Shown in pieces: positions 16,699 through 25,144 of a DNA stretch of 64,000 nucleotides (its first letter is position 1; the number at the start of each line of letters is the position of its first letter). Origin of the DNA: Erwinia sp. S63 (GTDB taxonomy: Bacteria; Pseudomonadota; Gammaproteobacteria; Enterobacterales; Enterobacteriaceae). Both the position numbers and the translations under genes were made by a program. The notes beneath the pieces were generated by a model that did no database searches, was not told the DNA's origin, and was given only the letters and a program-made list of their open reading frames with translations. The DNA is taken from positions 39,887-103,886 of the forward strand of contig NZ_JACVUP010000020.1 of NCBI RefSeq assembly GCF_016625195.1, given 5' to 3'.

Positions 16699-18720
16699 TT
16701 ATTGCAACGATGCCAACTGCTGCTGCCACTGTTCCGCCCGGCTGGCATCGCACTGAATCAATGCCTCAGCCGTCTCCTGGCGTAAGCATTGCACCAAAGC
16801 CTTACGACCACTGAGCCCCGCTTGCTGCGCTACGGCACTCAGCGCTTGTTTTTGCACAAGTATGGCTTCAAGCAGCGGTTGCGAGGAGGCCCGCACCAGG
16901 CGCTGTAAAGCGGCATAGCTCGCTTCATACGGCCGCTGCGCCCAGGCGAATCCTGCCAGCAGCGGCCAGTCATCATCATTGAGTGTCTGCGGGTACTCAG
17001 TGGTCTTGAAGGGAAGATCAATAATGTCACGCAGCCACACCGCATCACGCGCAAAGCACTGTGCCGCTTGCTGCTGCAGCTGTTCTCCGGCGGGGGTTAA
17101 GGCGCGTATTGCCATCGCGGCATAGCAGCCGCTGCTGGCTTCACGCTGCGAACCGATGCGCACCAGGGTAAAGCCACAGCGCTGCCAGAACTGCCACAGC
17201 GATTCGGTATAGCCAAAACTCACGGAAAGGAAATCGCAGCCATTTGCCTGCTGCTGTGCCGCGGCAACCAGCGCGCTGCCAATGCCGCGCTGCCGTTGTG
17301 CGGCTAACACGGCGATGCGGCTGATGCGCTGCGAACTCAAGGTTGCTGCTTCTGCAAATCCCGCATGTGCAGCCAGTGACTGAGCGACCAGATTACCGCG
17401 CGGACGGCGCAACCCCGCCCAGACGGCATCAGCCAGCGATTTGTCTAACCCCCCCTCTTCCACCAGCCACAGAGCGCCGACAATATTTTCTGGTGTTCCT
17501 GCCAGCCAGAAACGCATGCCGGGCGCATCCAGCATGCGCCGCAGGTCAATGGGAGAAGTGCGATAGTGGGCGCTCGCCAGCAGACGGTAGCCCGCTTCGA
17601 GCGCGCCTTGCTCTGACGTGGCGGGGAAAATCGTTATCTCGCCGTCCAGTTCGCTTTCTACGGCATCCTCAAACAACAGCGCCTGGCTTAGCCACTGTTC
17701 CAGCGGATCGTGCGCTGACCAGCGCAGGGGTTCATCAAGCTGGAAATGCTGTACCTGCGGCAAAGTGGCGCAGAAGCGCAGCATAAAGCCGCGCCCGGTG
17801 CCTTCATAACCCTGTACGGTGGTGATCATCAGCACACGGGGGAAACGCTGCACAAGCTGCTGCAACAACGGTGCTGGAATTGCGGCAGCTTCATCAACAA
17901 TCAGCCACTGTGCTAAAGGCTCAGCATCCATCGCGAGAATGGCATCTGGCGCCATAAAGTGAAAATGCTCACCGGCAAACGCTGCCAGCACTTCAGTGGA
18001 AACTTTGGCCGGTGCCGTCACCAGGCAGTGCTGATTATGCTTTGCCAGCATACCTGCCAATGCCGATTTGCCACGCCCGCGCGCAGCCGTGATCACCGCC
18101 ACGCCGGAGGGCATCTTAAGCAGCTGTTGCAGGATCTGCGCCTGCTGCTGCGGTGCCTGGCAGTGCCAATCGGGTAAATCCAGCAATGCAGGTGTGCGCG
18201 CAGACTGATGCTGATGCTGATGCTGGTGCTGATGCTGATGCTGATGCTGATGCTGATGCTGATGCTGATGCTGATGCAGCAACATGACCTGCTGATCCTG
18301 CTCCATCAACTGCTGCAGATGGTGGATAAAATGAGGCGTGGCGATAGGTTCAGCGACATCGGCCCAGCGCAGGCTATCGCAATCCGGTTGCGTGGCCCAG
18401 TCTCGCCACGGCGGCGTCAGTAGCAACAACCAGCTTCCCGCACGCAACGTGCCTGCCAACGCTGCAAAGGCCTCCGCATGGAAACCGCTGCGCGCATCGA
18501 AAATCGCATGCTGGAATTCACGCCCCAATAGCGTGCGCAGTGCAGCGGGTGCAACGCGTTGGGGGAAATCATCGCTGTCGCTGAGCGTCAGCCAGTCGCC
18601 GGGCAGCGCCGTACGCCACTCAATTGCCTGCTGCAACGCCCAACCGGCTTCACCGGAGACAACACACAAGCGACGAATGCCCGCTCGCTGCATCGCGGCG
18701 GTGGTATCAATTAACGACAT
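16699..18720 (-). CDS. tmcA: TmcA, tRNA(Met) cytidine acetyltransferase, with an internal His-Gln repeat
   Basis: A 673-residue enzyme that makes N4-acetylcytidine at the wobble position of elongator tRNA-Met, using acetyl-CoA and ATP. In order: N-terminal DUF1726 domain (to about 145), RNA-helicase-like module with Walker A ARGRGKSA (about 213-220) and Walker B LIVDEAAAIP, a GNAT acetyltransferase domain (AQRQRGIGSALVAAAQ), and a C-terminal tRNA-binding part. Twelve consecutive His-Gln pairs at residues 149-172 sit in the linker between the first two domains and are absent from E. coli TmcA as I recall it. The start overlaps the ypfJ stop (TGATG), suggesting translational coupling. Confidence 0.93.
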   Translation of the reverse strand: MSLIDTTAAMQRAGIRRLCVVSGEAGWALQQAIEWRTALPGDWLTLSDSDDFPQRVAPAALRTLLGREFQHAIFDARSGFHAEAFAALAGTLRAGSWLLLLTPPWRDWATQPDCDSLRWADVAEPIATPHFIHHLQQLMEQDQQVMLLHQHQHQHQHQHQHQHQHQHQHQHQSARTPALLDLPDWHCQAPQQQAQILQQLLKMPSGVAVITAARGRGKSALAGMLAKHNQHCLVTAPAKVSTEVLAAFAGEHFHFMAPDAILAMDAEPLAQWLIVDEAAAIPAPLLQQLVQRFPRVLMITTVQGYEGTGRGFMLRFCATLPQVQHFQLDEPLRWSAHDPLEQWLSQALLFEDAVESELDGEITIFPATSEQGALEAGYRLLASAHYRTSPIDLRRMLDAPGMRFWLAGTPENIVGALWLVEEGGLDKSLADAVWAGLRRPRGNLVAQSLAAHAGFAEAATLSSQRISRIAVLAAQRQRGIGSALVAAAQQQANGCDFLSVSFGYTESLWQFWQRCGFTLVRIGSQREASSGCYAAMAIRALTPAGEQLQQQAAQCFARDAVWLRDIIDLPFKTTEYPQTLNDDDWPLLAGFAWAQRPYEASYAALQRLVRASSQPLLEAILVQKQALSAVAQQAGLSGRKALVQCLRQETAEALIQCDASRAEQWQQQLASLQ
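18205..18276. repeat. hexanucleotide microsatellite (CTGATG)12 inside tmcA
   Basis: Twelve tandem 6-bp units: eleven CTGATG and one CTGGTG (the fourth from the left). On the coding strand they read CATCAG/CACCAG, i.e. His-Gln. Because the unit is a multiple of three, slippage changes protein length but not frame. Confidence 0.97.
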
Positions 18721-19586
18721 CAGTTAGAGGCGAAGGTGTTGCAGTCGCCGGGATTACCACTGTCGAAACCGCGTTTGAACCAGGTATAGCGCTGCTGAGA
18801 AGTGCCATGCGTAAAGCTATCCGGCACCACGCGTCCCTGGCTTTTCTGCTGCAATCGGTCATCACCAATCGCTTCTGCGGTATCCAGCGCTTTCTTGAGG
18901 TCGCCCACTTCCAGCATATTTTGCTGCTGCACATAATGGCCCCACACGCCGGCAAAGCAATCTGCCTGCAACTCCATTTTCACCGACAACTGATTGGCCT
19001 GCGCCTGAGTGGCACCCTGCTGCATCTGACGCACTCTCGGCTCGATGCCCAGCAGTTTCTGGATGTGATGGCCGACTTCATGCGCAATCACATAGCCCTG
19101 CGCGAAGTCTCCGCCCGCACCCAGCTTGGTTTTCATATCATCGTAAAACGACAGATCGATATAGACGGTTTGATCTGCCGGGCAGTAAAACGGTCCCATC
19201 GCCGACTGGCCGGTGCCGCAGCTGGTTGCCGTAGCGTTGCGATACATCACCAGCCTGGGCGGAACGTACTGTTTGCCCATTTTCTGAAACAGCGTGCTCC
19301 AGGTCTCTTCGGTGGTCGCGAGCATTACCTTGGTGAATTTGGCATCTTCGTTGTCCTGCGCAGAGTTAACCGGGCGCTGCTGCTGTTGCGTCACCGGCGT
19401 GCCGCCTTCCAGCAGCGCGGTGAGGTCGTAACCGTAATAACCCGCCACCGCCACCACGATCAGCAGGATGATACCGCCTTTGCCGCGCGGTAAACGGATT
19501 TGCCGCCCGCCGCCACCACCTATTCCGGGTGAATCATTGCGACGATCTTCTACATTGTCGCTTTCACGACGACCTTGCCAGCGCAT
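18720..19586 (-). CDS. ypfJ: YpfJ, membrane-anchored neutral zinc metallopeptidase family protein
   Basis: A 288-residue protein of the YpfJ/zinc_ribbon-like neutral peptidase family (E. coli 287). It has a glycine-rich N-terminus, one membrane anchor (about 38-52, GIILLIVVAVAGYYGY) and a periplasm-facing domain with the zinc-site HEVGHH and a downstream ELQADCFAGVW segment that supplies the third ligand. It precedes tmcA in one unit with a one-base overlap. The substrate is unknown. Confidence 0.92.
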   Translation of the reverse strand: MRWQGRRESDNVEDRRNDSPGIGGGGGRQIRLPRGKGGIILLIVVAVAGYYGYDLTALLEGGTPVTQQQQRPVNSAQDNEDAKFTKVMLATTEETWSTLFQKMGKQYVPPRLVMYRNATATSCGTGQSAMGPFYCPADQTVYIDLSFYDDMKTKLGAGGDFAQGYVIAHEVGHHIQKLLGIEPRVRQMQQGATQAQANQLSVKMELQADCFAGVWGHYVQQQNMLEVGDLKKALDTAEAIGDDRLQQKSQGRVVPDSFTHGTSQQRYTWFKRGFDSGNPGDCNTFASN

Positions 19587-19717
19587 GGCTCGCTCCTGTT
19601 AAAAGGTTTTGCATGATTTTAGTTGGCAGCATCGCTAATCACCAGCGTTGCGGCGCTAGCGTCGCGAGATTGAGAGAAAGGAGGCGTATCAGAGAAAGTG
19701 CAGGAAGGTAGAAACAG

Positions 19718-19745
19718 AAAAGGCCGTCACCGATGACGACCTTTC
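19718..19745 (-). terminator. rho-independent terminator of purC
   Basis: Read leftward, GAAAGG-T-CGTCA-N4-TGACG-G-CCTTTTC forms a stem with one internal mismatch and ends in TTTTC. It is 60 bp after the purC stop. Confidence 0.75.
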
Positions 19746-19807
19746 ATTTATCGCGACACCCCATTTACCGTGAGCAGGAATGCACACCAGAAAACAGGGT
19801 TGAAGAC

Positions 19808-20521
19808 TTAATCCAGTTTCACACCCAGGCGGTGCGCCACTTCTTCATACGCTTCAATCAGGCCGCCGAGGCTCTGACGGAAACGGTCTTTGTCCATTTT
19901 GTCCATGGTCTCTTTGTCCCACAGACGCGCGCCGTCTGGCGAGAACTCATCGCCCAACGTCACTTCACCATTGAACAGACCGAATTCCAGTTTGAAGTCG
20001 ACCAGGATCAAACCCGCGTCATCAAACAGTTTGCTCAGTACGTCGTTGGCTTTGAAAGTCAGTTCCTGCATGCGTGCCAGATTGGCTTTGCTGACCCAAC
20101 CAAAGGTCTCGCAGTAAGATTCGTTTACCATCGGGTCGTGTTTGGCGTCATCTTTCAGGAAGAGATCAAACAGCGGTGGATTGAGCAGCATGCCCTCTTC
20201 CACGCCCAGACGTTTTACCAGCGATCCTGCCGCACGGTTGCGTACCACGCACTCCACCGGCACCATCTCCAGCTTTTTGACCAGCGCTTCGTTATCCGAC
20301 AGCAGCGCTTCCATCTGGGTCGGAATGCCCGCTTCCTGCAATTTGGTCATGATGAAATGGTTGAACTTGTTGTTCACCATCCCTTTACGATCAAACTGCT
20401 CGATTCGTGCACCGTCTCCTGCTGACGTATCGTTGCGGAATTCAAGTACCAGCAGATCCGGATTGTCGGTGCTGTATACGGTTTTCGCTTTACCGCGATA
20501 CAACTCAGCTCGCTTTTGCAT
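19808..20521 (-). CDS. purC: PurC, SAICAR synthetase
   Basis: A 237-residue enzyme, the same length as E. coli PurC. It joins aspartate to CAIR with ATP, step eight of purine synthesis. The N-terminus MQKRAELYRGKAKTVY and the nucleotide site EFRNDTSAGDG are family hallmarks. I moved the start inward to the ATG at 20521 (GGAG site eight bases before); the longer frame adds six codons. It follows bamC but has its own PurR operator and is separated from bamC by a terminator. Confidence 0.97.
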   Translation of the reverse strand: MQKRAELYRGKAKTVYSTDNPDLLVLEFRNDTSAGDGARIEQFDRKGMVNNKFNHFIMTKLQEAGIPTQMEALLSDNEALVKKLEMVPVECVVRNRAAGSLVKRLGVEEGMLLNPPLFDLFLKDDAKHDPMVNESYCETFGWVSKANLARMQELTFKANDVLSKLFDDAGLILVDFKLEFGLFNGEVTLGDEFSPDGARLWDKETMDKMDKDRFRQSLGGLIEAYEEVAHRLGVKLD

Positions 20522-20585
20522 CTCATTAACTCCAAACATGAAAGAACCCGTGTTCAGCGGTGTTTCACCGCGCGACGACTGCCTG

Positions 20586-20618
20586 ACGCAATCGTTTACC
20601 TCGCCGGGCGCTATTATG
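20586..20618 (-). promoter_or_regulatory. purC promoter with PurR operator
   Basis: ACGCAATCGTTTACCT at 20586-20601 matches the PurR box ACGCAAACGTTTnCnT at almost every position. A CATAAT -10 element reads leftward at 20613-20618. The box therefore lies just downstream of the expected start site, where a repressor would block initiation. Confidence 0.78.
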
Positions 20619-20631
20619 CCAAAATCAAAAC

Positions 20632-20658
20632 AAAAAGGCCGGAGAATCTCCGGCCCTT
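20632..20658 (-). terminator. rho-independent terminator after bamC
   Basis: Read leftward, GGCCGGA-N5-TCCGGCC is followed by TTTTTG. It lies eight bases after the bamC stop and upstream of the purC promoter, so purC would be only partly dependent on the dapA promoter. Confidence 0.85.
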
Positions 20659-20665
20659 TGGCAAT

Positions 20666-21697
20666 TTATTTGTTCAGTGCGCCCTGGAACACCGCCACCA
20701 GCGCGTCATTCTGCGCCTGAGTGAGCACATGGCCCTTAGGATCAATGAACTGCAGACTGCTGCGGTTATCCAGATCGCCAACCTGCAATTTGTAATCGCC
20801 GTTTGGCAGCTCAGGATCTTTCGCACCAATCGCGTCGAACGCGCTGCTGCCTGGCTGTTTGTAGGTCACTTTCAGACTACCCTGCGAGCGGTTGTCATCG
20901 GTCACTTCCATGCCCACACGCTTCAGCGCTGCTGGCAGACGCTGCCAGGTGACGTTAAACGGTGAACGCAGCACCAGCAGTGGCAGACCGGTATCATCTG
21001 CGCCGCTCTGGACGTCAATCTGTCCGGTGGCTCGGCCTGCAGCGGCATCGGCGCTGGCGGTATCAATCTTATCCAGACCGGTACTGATGTCGTTCAGCAT
21101 CTGGCCGGTGTAGCGTTGGATCTGTGCCGGAGCCGTCACCGTTTCACCTTTCTGCTGCAGTTCCAGCAGACGAACCGTCAGCACCTGCTGGTAGCTCTGG
21201 TTCTGAACGCTGATCTGATAACGACCGCGATACTGATTGTCTTCATCCGCACGGTTCCACTGCACCCAATCGGTGGTCAGCTGCTGCCCAGCATCATCAC
21301 GCTGTGCAATTGGGAACTTGTAAGACTGGATCACATTAACCACCTGTGACCAGATCGAACCACGGCTGCTCTCGACTGCCAGTACACCGGTATTGCCGGT
21401 GAACTGGGCGCGCGTGCCGTTCAGCAGCGCCAGAGGTTGAGCCGGTGGACGAATATCCAACTCTTTACCTACAGCACCCTTCGCGACGGTGTGCGGCACG
21501 TCATAATCGCCATTCTGCAGAGGCAGAATCATGCCCGCCGGGGCTTTTAAATCATGCAGTTCAGGCGCCTGCAGGTAAGATTCATCACCGCTGACCTGGC
21601 GCTTATAACGCTGATCGCTGGAACAAGCTGTTAGCAGCATCAGGGTGGACAAGCCCACCACGGTTGCCAGCGTCGAGCGCTTAACTGAATAACTCAT
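20666..21697 (-). CDS. bamC: BamC (NlpB), outer-membrane assembly lipoprotein
   Basis: A 343-residue lipoprotein of the BAM complex, which inserts beta-barrel proteins in the outer membrane (E. coli 344). The lipobox LLTAC places the lipidated Cys at residue 25. The unstructured N-terminal region that contacts BamD (YKRQVSGDESYLQAPELHDLKAPAGM) follows. Two helix-grip domains make up the rest. It follows dapA by 14 bp in the conserved dapA-bamC arrangement. Confidence 0.96.
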   Translation of the reverse strand: MSYSVKRSTLATVVGLSTLMLLTACSSDQRYKRQVSGDESYLQAPELHDLKAPAGMILPLQNGDYDVPHTVAKGAVGKELDIRPPAQPLALLNGTRAQFTGNTGVLAVESSRGSIWSQVVNVIQSYKFPIAQRDDAGQQLTTDWVQWNRADEDNQYRGRYQISVQNQSYQQVLTVRLLELQQKGETVTAPAQIQRYTGQMLNDISTGLDKIDTASADAAAGRATGQIDVQSGADDTGLPLLVLRSPFNVTWQRLPAALKRVGMEVTDDNRSQGSLKVTYKQPGSSAFDAIGAKDPELPNGDYKLQVGDLDNRSSLQFIDPKGHVLTQAQNDALVAVFQGALNK

Positions 21698-21711
21698 TGA
21701 TTCTCCCTAAT

Positions 21712-22590
21712 TTATCGCAGACCCGCTTTAATCAGCGCCTGAGCCGTTTTCGCCTGACCTGCTTCGGTCAGTGGCGTCATCGGCAAGCGCAGCGTGTCAT
21801 CCGCGATTAATCCTAGCTGTTTCGCTGCCCATTTAACCGGGATTGGATTGGGTTCACAGAAAAGCGTCTGGTGCAGGTGCATCAGACGCTGATTCAGGCG
21901 ACGCGCTTCGGCGAATTTACCCTGTTGCGCCAGCGCACAGAGTTCAACCATTTCACGTGCTGCAATGTTAGCCGTGACCGAAATAACGCCTTTACCGCCC
22001 AGTTGCATGGAGTCCAGAGCTGTCGCGTCATCGCCGCTGACAATAATGAACTCATCATTAACCAGCTCTTGGATCTGAGAAATACGCGATAAGTTCCCGG
22101 TGGCCTCTTTGATTCCGATAATATTTTTAATTTCGGCCAGGCGAGCCACGGTTTCTGGCAGCATGTCGCAACCCGTGCGTGATGGCACGTTATACAGCAT
22201 CTGCGGCAGATCGGTGCTTTCAGCAATCGCTTTGAAGTGCTGGAACAGACCTTCCTGAGTTGGACGGTTGTAGTAAGGCGTCACCGTCAGACAGCCCACC
22301 ACACCGGTGCCGGTAAAGCGTTTAGTGAGAGAGATACCTTCAGCAGTGGCATTGGCGCCGGTTCCGGCAATCACCGGGATACGGCCATCCGCCAGCTCCA
22401 GGGTCTGCATCACCACATCGCCATGCTCTTCATGGCTGAGGGTAGCGGATTCGCCGGTGGTGCCAACAGAAACAATCGCCGCGGTGCCGCTGGCAACATG
22501 ATAATCAATCAGTTTTTTCAAACTCTCGCGGCAGACATTACCTTTTTCATTCATTGGCGTAATGAGCGCAACAATACTTCCGGTGAACAT
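21712..22590 (-). CDS. dapA: DapA, 4-hydroxy-tetrahydrodipicolinate synthase
   Basis: A 292-residue class I aldolase (same length as E. coli) that condenses pyruvate with aspartate semialdehyde, the committed step to lysine and diaminopimelate. Visible are the GTTGES pyruvate site (about 43-48), Tyr in LYNVPSRTGCDM (about 133) and the Schiff-base Lys in IGIKEATG (about 161). A GAGGGG site precedes the ATG. It heads dapA-bamC and diverges from gcvR. Confidence 0.97.
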   Translation of the reverse strand: MFTGSIVALITPMNEKGNVCRESLKKLIDYHVASGTAAIVSVGTTGESATLSHEEHGDVVMQTLELADGRIPVIAGTGANATAEGISLTKRFTGTGVVGCLTVTPYYNRPTQEGLFQHFKAIAESTDLPQMLYNVPSRTGCDMLPETVARLAEIKNIIGIKEATGNLSRISQIQELVNDEFIIVSGDDATALDSMQLGGKGVISVTANIAAREMVELCALAQQGKFAEARRLNQRLMHLHQTLFCEPNPIPVKWAAKQLGLIADDTLRLPMTPLTEAGQAKTAQALIKAGLR

Positions 22591-22733
22591 GGGCTATCCC
22601 CTCGACAAACAAGTGCCTCATGTTACGTTTTACCTCGAAAGAAAAGCAAGCGAGCCAAGCCATTCCTACCCTTGTCAGCAGTTTTTTTTATGTTTACCTT
22701 ATGGTTATTAGCGAACGTACAGGAAATGCCATT

Positions 22734-23300
22734 TTGTCGCAGTCACAGCCTCACCATCTGGTGATCACCGCATTGGGCGTTGATCGTCCGGGTATCGTCA
22801 ATACCATCACTCGCCACGTCAGTAGCTGCGGCTGCAATATTGAAGACAGTCGCCTGGCGATGCTGGGCGATGAGTTCACCTTCATCATGCTGCTTTCGGG
22901 GAGCTGGAACGCGATAACCCTGATCGAATCCACGCTGCCGATGAAAGGGGCTGAGCTGGAGCTGTTGATTGTGATGAAGCGCACCAATGCGCGCGTCACC
23001 CCACCGATGCCCGCCACGGTATGGGTGCAGGTGGAAGTGCCGGATTCTCCCCATCTCATTGAGCGCTTCACCGATCTGTTCGACAAACATCAGATGAACA
23101 TTGCCGAACTGGTGTCGCGTATTACCCCGGCACAGGAGGGTGTCCCACCGACGCTGTATATTCAGATGACGGCACACAGTCCCGATAACCATGCCAGCGC
23201 ACCGTTTGAACAAGCCTTCAACAATCTGTGTGAAGAACTGCATGCACAAGGCTCGATTCGTCTTTATAGTGTCACCGACGATGCCAACAACACCCTGTAA
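22734..23300 (+). CDS. gcvR: GcvR, ACT-domain repressor protein of the glycine cleavage system
   Basis: A regulator with two ACT domains that binds GcvA and turns it into a repressor of gcvTHP when glycine is low. The core LVITALGVDRPGIVNTITRHVSSCGCNIEDSRLAMLG is nearly identical to E. coli. The start is ambiguous. A TTG at 22734 has AGGAA eight bases upstream and gives an N-terminus of the same length as E. coli before LVITALG; an ATG at 22701 has no ribosome site, and the open frame runs back to 22620. I chose TTG, giving 188 residues (E. coli 190). Confidence 0.9.
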   Translation: MSQSQPHHLVITALGVDRPGIVNTITRHVSSCGCNIEDSRLAMLGDEFTFIMLLSGSWNAITLIESTLPMKGAELELLIVMKRTNARVTPPMPATVWVQVEVPDSPHLIERFTDLFDKHQMNIAELVSRITPAQEGVPPTLYIQMTAHSPDNHASAPFEQAFNNLCEELHAQGSIRLYSVTDDANNTL

Positions 23301-23309
23301 ACTAACGCC

Positions 23310-23363
23310 GGGTTATTTCTCCACACACTCTGCCACACGGCATACCGTGTAGTGAAATAACCC
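23310..23363 (+). other. nested hairpin between gcvR and bcp
   Basis: Outer arms GGGTTATTTC (23310-23319) and GAAATAACCC (23354-23363) are perfectly complementary over 10 bp. Inside them CACGG-N4-CCGTG arms (about 23335-23350) form a second stem. There is no T-run after it. It may be a leader structure for bcp, a gcvR transcript end or a protein-binding site. Confidence 0.5.
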
Positions 23364-23439
23364 AGAGGGTGGCACCCACTGGTGCTTTTGCCGCGAGGGT
23401 GTATTACCCACAGCATGAAGAAAAAAATGGAGAGTTGTG

Positions 23440-23907
23440 ATGAATCCACTGAAAGCCGGTGATACCGCACCGAAATTTAGCTTGCCCGATCAGGACGGCG
23501 AACAAGTAAATTTGGCCGACTTCCAGGGACAGCGCGTTCTGGTCTATTTCTACCCGAAGGCCATGACGCCGGGTTGCACCGTTCAGGCCTGTGGTCTGCG
23601 CGACAACATGGATGCGTTGAAAACCGTGGGCGTGGAAGTGCTGGGCATCAGCACCGATAAGCCTGAAAAACTGTCACGCTTCGCGGAGAAAGAGGTGCTG
23701 AACTTCACCCTTTTATCTGATGAAGATCACCAGGTCTGTCAGGAGTTCGGTGTCTGGGGTGAGAAAACCTTTATGGGTAAAACCTATGATGGCATCCACC
23801 GCATCAGCTTCCTGATTGATGGCAGCGGCAAAGTTGAGAAAGTTTTCGACGACTTCAAAACGTCGAACCACCACGACATCGTGCTGGATTATTTGAAGTC
23901 GGCATAA
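23440..23907 (+). CDS. bcp: Bcp, thiol peroxidase (peroxiredoxin Q)
   Basis: A 155-residue peroxiredoxin (E. coli 156) that reduces hydroperoxides using thioredoxin. The peroxidatic Cys46 and resolving Cys51 lie in MTPGCTVQACGLRD. The ATG at 23440 is preferred over an adjacent GTG because of the spacing from GGAGAG. It follows gcvR by 139 bp and ends at a strong terminator shared with perM. Confidence 0.96.
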   Translation: MNPLKAGDTAPKFSLPDQDGEQVNLADFQGQRVLVYFYPKAMTPGCTVQACGLRDNMDALKTVGVEVLGISTDKPEKLSRFAEKEVLNFTLLSDEDHQVCQEFGVWGEKTFMGKTYDGIHRISFLIDGSGKVEKVFDDFKTSNHHDIVLDYLKSA

Positions 23908-23909
23908 AA

Positions 23910-23940
23910 CAAAACGGGTGCACAATGTGCACCCGTTTTG
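23910..23940. terminator. bidirectional terminator between bcp and perM
   Basis: A perfect 14-bp stem CAAAACGGGTGCAC-AAT-GTGCACCCGTTTTG, U-rich in both directions, between convergent genes. Confidence 0.93.
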
Positions 23941-23941
23941 T

Positions 23942-25009
23942 TTACCCCTGCTGATGCTCCAGCGTGGTTTCCGGCCAGGCGCGCACCACGGCTTTGATTA
24001 ACGTGGCCAGCGGGATGGCAAAGAACACGCCCCAAAAGCCCCATATGCCACCAAAAATCACCACCGAAAGAATGATCACCAGCGGATGCAGGTTGACCGC
24101 CTCTGAGAACAGAATCGGCACCAGCACATTGCCATCCAGCGCTTGTACCACCAGATAAACGATAAACATCGTCCAGAAATCGGTGCCTAAGCCCCACTGG
24201 AACAGACCGACGCCAATCACCGGAATGGTGACCACCATCGCGCCGATGTAAGGGATTAGCACGGAAATCCCCACCAGCACCGCCAGCAGCAGCGCATAGT
24301 TGAGCCCTAAGACCAGGAAGGCAATCCAGGTGACAAACCCTACCGCGACCATCTCCAGCACTTTGCCACGAATGTAGTTGGTGATTTGCTGATTCATCTC
24401 CTGCCACACCACGCCCGCCAACCCGCGATTGCGCGGTAGCACGCGACGCACAGCATTCAGCATCTGATCTTTATCTTTCAGCAGGAAGAACACCATCAGT
24501 GGCACCAGCACCAGATAGATCATCAGCGTCATCAGCCCGACGAGCGAAGCCAGCGAGTACTTCACCAATGACTCTCCCAACCCGGTCAGGCGGCTACGCA
24601 GATTCTCCACGATGATATCGATGATGCCCGCATCCACCAGCGCCGGAAAACGTTTTGGCAAACCCGCAGCATAGACGTAGAGCTTGTTGAGCATATTCGG
24701 CAGGTCACGCAGCAAATTGATGCCCTGCTGCCAGGCCACCGGCGCGACAATCAGCACCATTACCAGCAAAATACCGGCAAAAACAATCAGCACCATGCTG
24801 GTAGCACAGGTGCGACTGCATCCCAGGCGCTGTAATCGAACGGTTGGCCACTCCAGCAGATAAGCCAGCACCAGCGCGACCAGCAACGGTGCTAATAATC
24901 CACTGAAGAAAAACAGGATACAGAACGCCATTAACAGGATCACCAACAGGCCAATCGCCTGCGGATCGCTAAAGCGACGTTTGTACCATTGGAAAAGCAG
25001 AACCAGCAT
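23942..25009 (-). CDS. perM: PerM, AI-2E family inner-membrane transporter
   Basis: A 355-residue polytopic membrane protein (E. coli PerM 353) with about eight hydrophobic segments. The family motif GLLAPLLVALVLAYLLEWP lies at 37-55 and the C-terminal block SVLIPYIGA...GNVLVPILFSEAVNLHPLVIILSVVIFGG...FFAIPLATL is well conserved. Family members export AI-2 or act as Na+/H+ antiporters; what PerM carries is not established. The start has AAGGAAG upstream. Its neighbour bcp is the same as in E. coli apart from the hyf region. Confidence 0.93.
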   Translation of the reverse strand: MLVLLFQWYKRRFSDPQAIGLLVILLMAFCILFFFSGLLAPLLVALVLAYLLEWPTVRLQRLGCSRTCATSMVLIVFAGILLVMVLIVAPVAWQQGINLLRDLPNMLNKLYVYAAGLPKRFPALVDAGIIDIIVENLRSRLTGLGESLVKYSLASLVGLMTLMIYLVLVPLMVFFLLKDKDQMLNAVRRVLPRNRGLAGVVWQEMNQQITNYIRGKVLEMVAVGFVTWIAFLVLGLNYALLLAVLVGISVLIPYIGAMVVTIPVIGVGLFQWGLGTDFWTMFIVYLVVQALDGNVLVPILFSEAVNLHPLVIILSVVIFGGIWGFWGVFFAIPLATLIKAVVRAWPETTLEHQQG

Positions 25010-25114
25010 TTCACTTCCTTGACGCCAAAAACGGGATGACGATTGTACAGAAATTTGCAGTCGATGCCCGGTTCAGATGAACCTGTGCCGGGCCCTGTTT
25101 GATGCGGAATGAGA

Positions 25115-25134
25115 GAGCCGCCGTTAGCGGCGGC
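25115..25134 (-). terminator. GC hairpin after the diguanylate cyclase gene
   Basis: AGCCGCCG-TTAG-CGGCGGCT makes an 8-bp stem 10 bases beyond the stop of the minus-strand gene. There is no T-run, so termination is inferred by position. Confidence 0.45.
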
Positions 25135-25144
25135 TAAGTGAAGA

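Noticed and set aside
18205..18276. tandem repeat considered as a CRISPR or regulatory array
   Set aside because: The unit is 6 bp without spacers and encodes His-Gln in frame within tmcA.
18624..19493. 289-codon open frame on the plus strand
   Set aside because: It lies wholly opposite ypfJ, whose protein is clearly conserved; the frame has no family features and no ribosome site.
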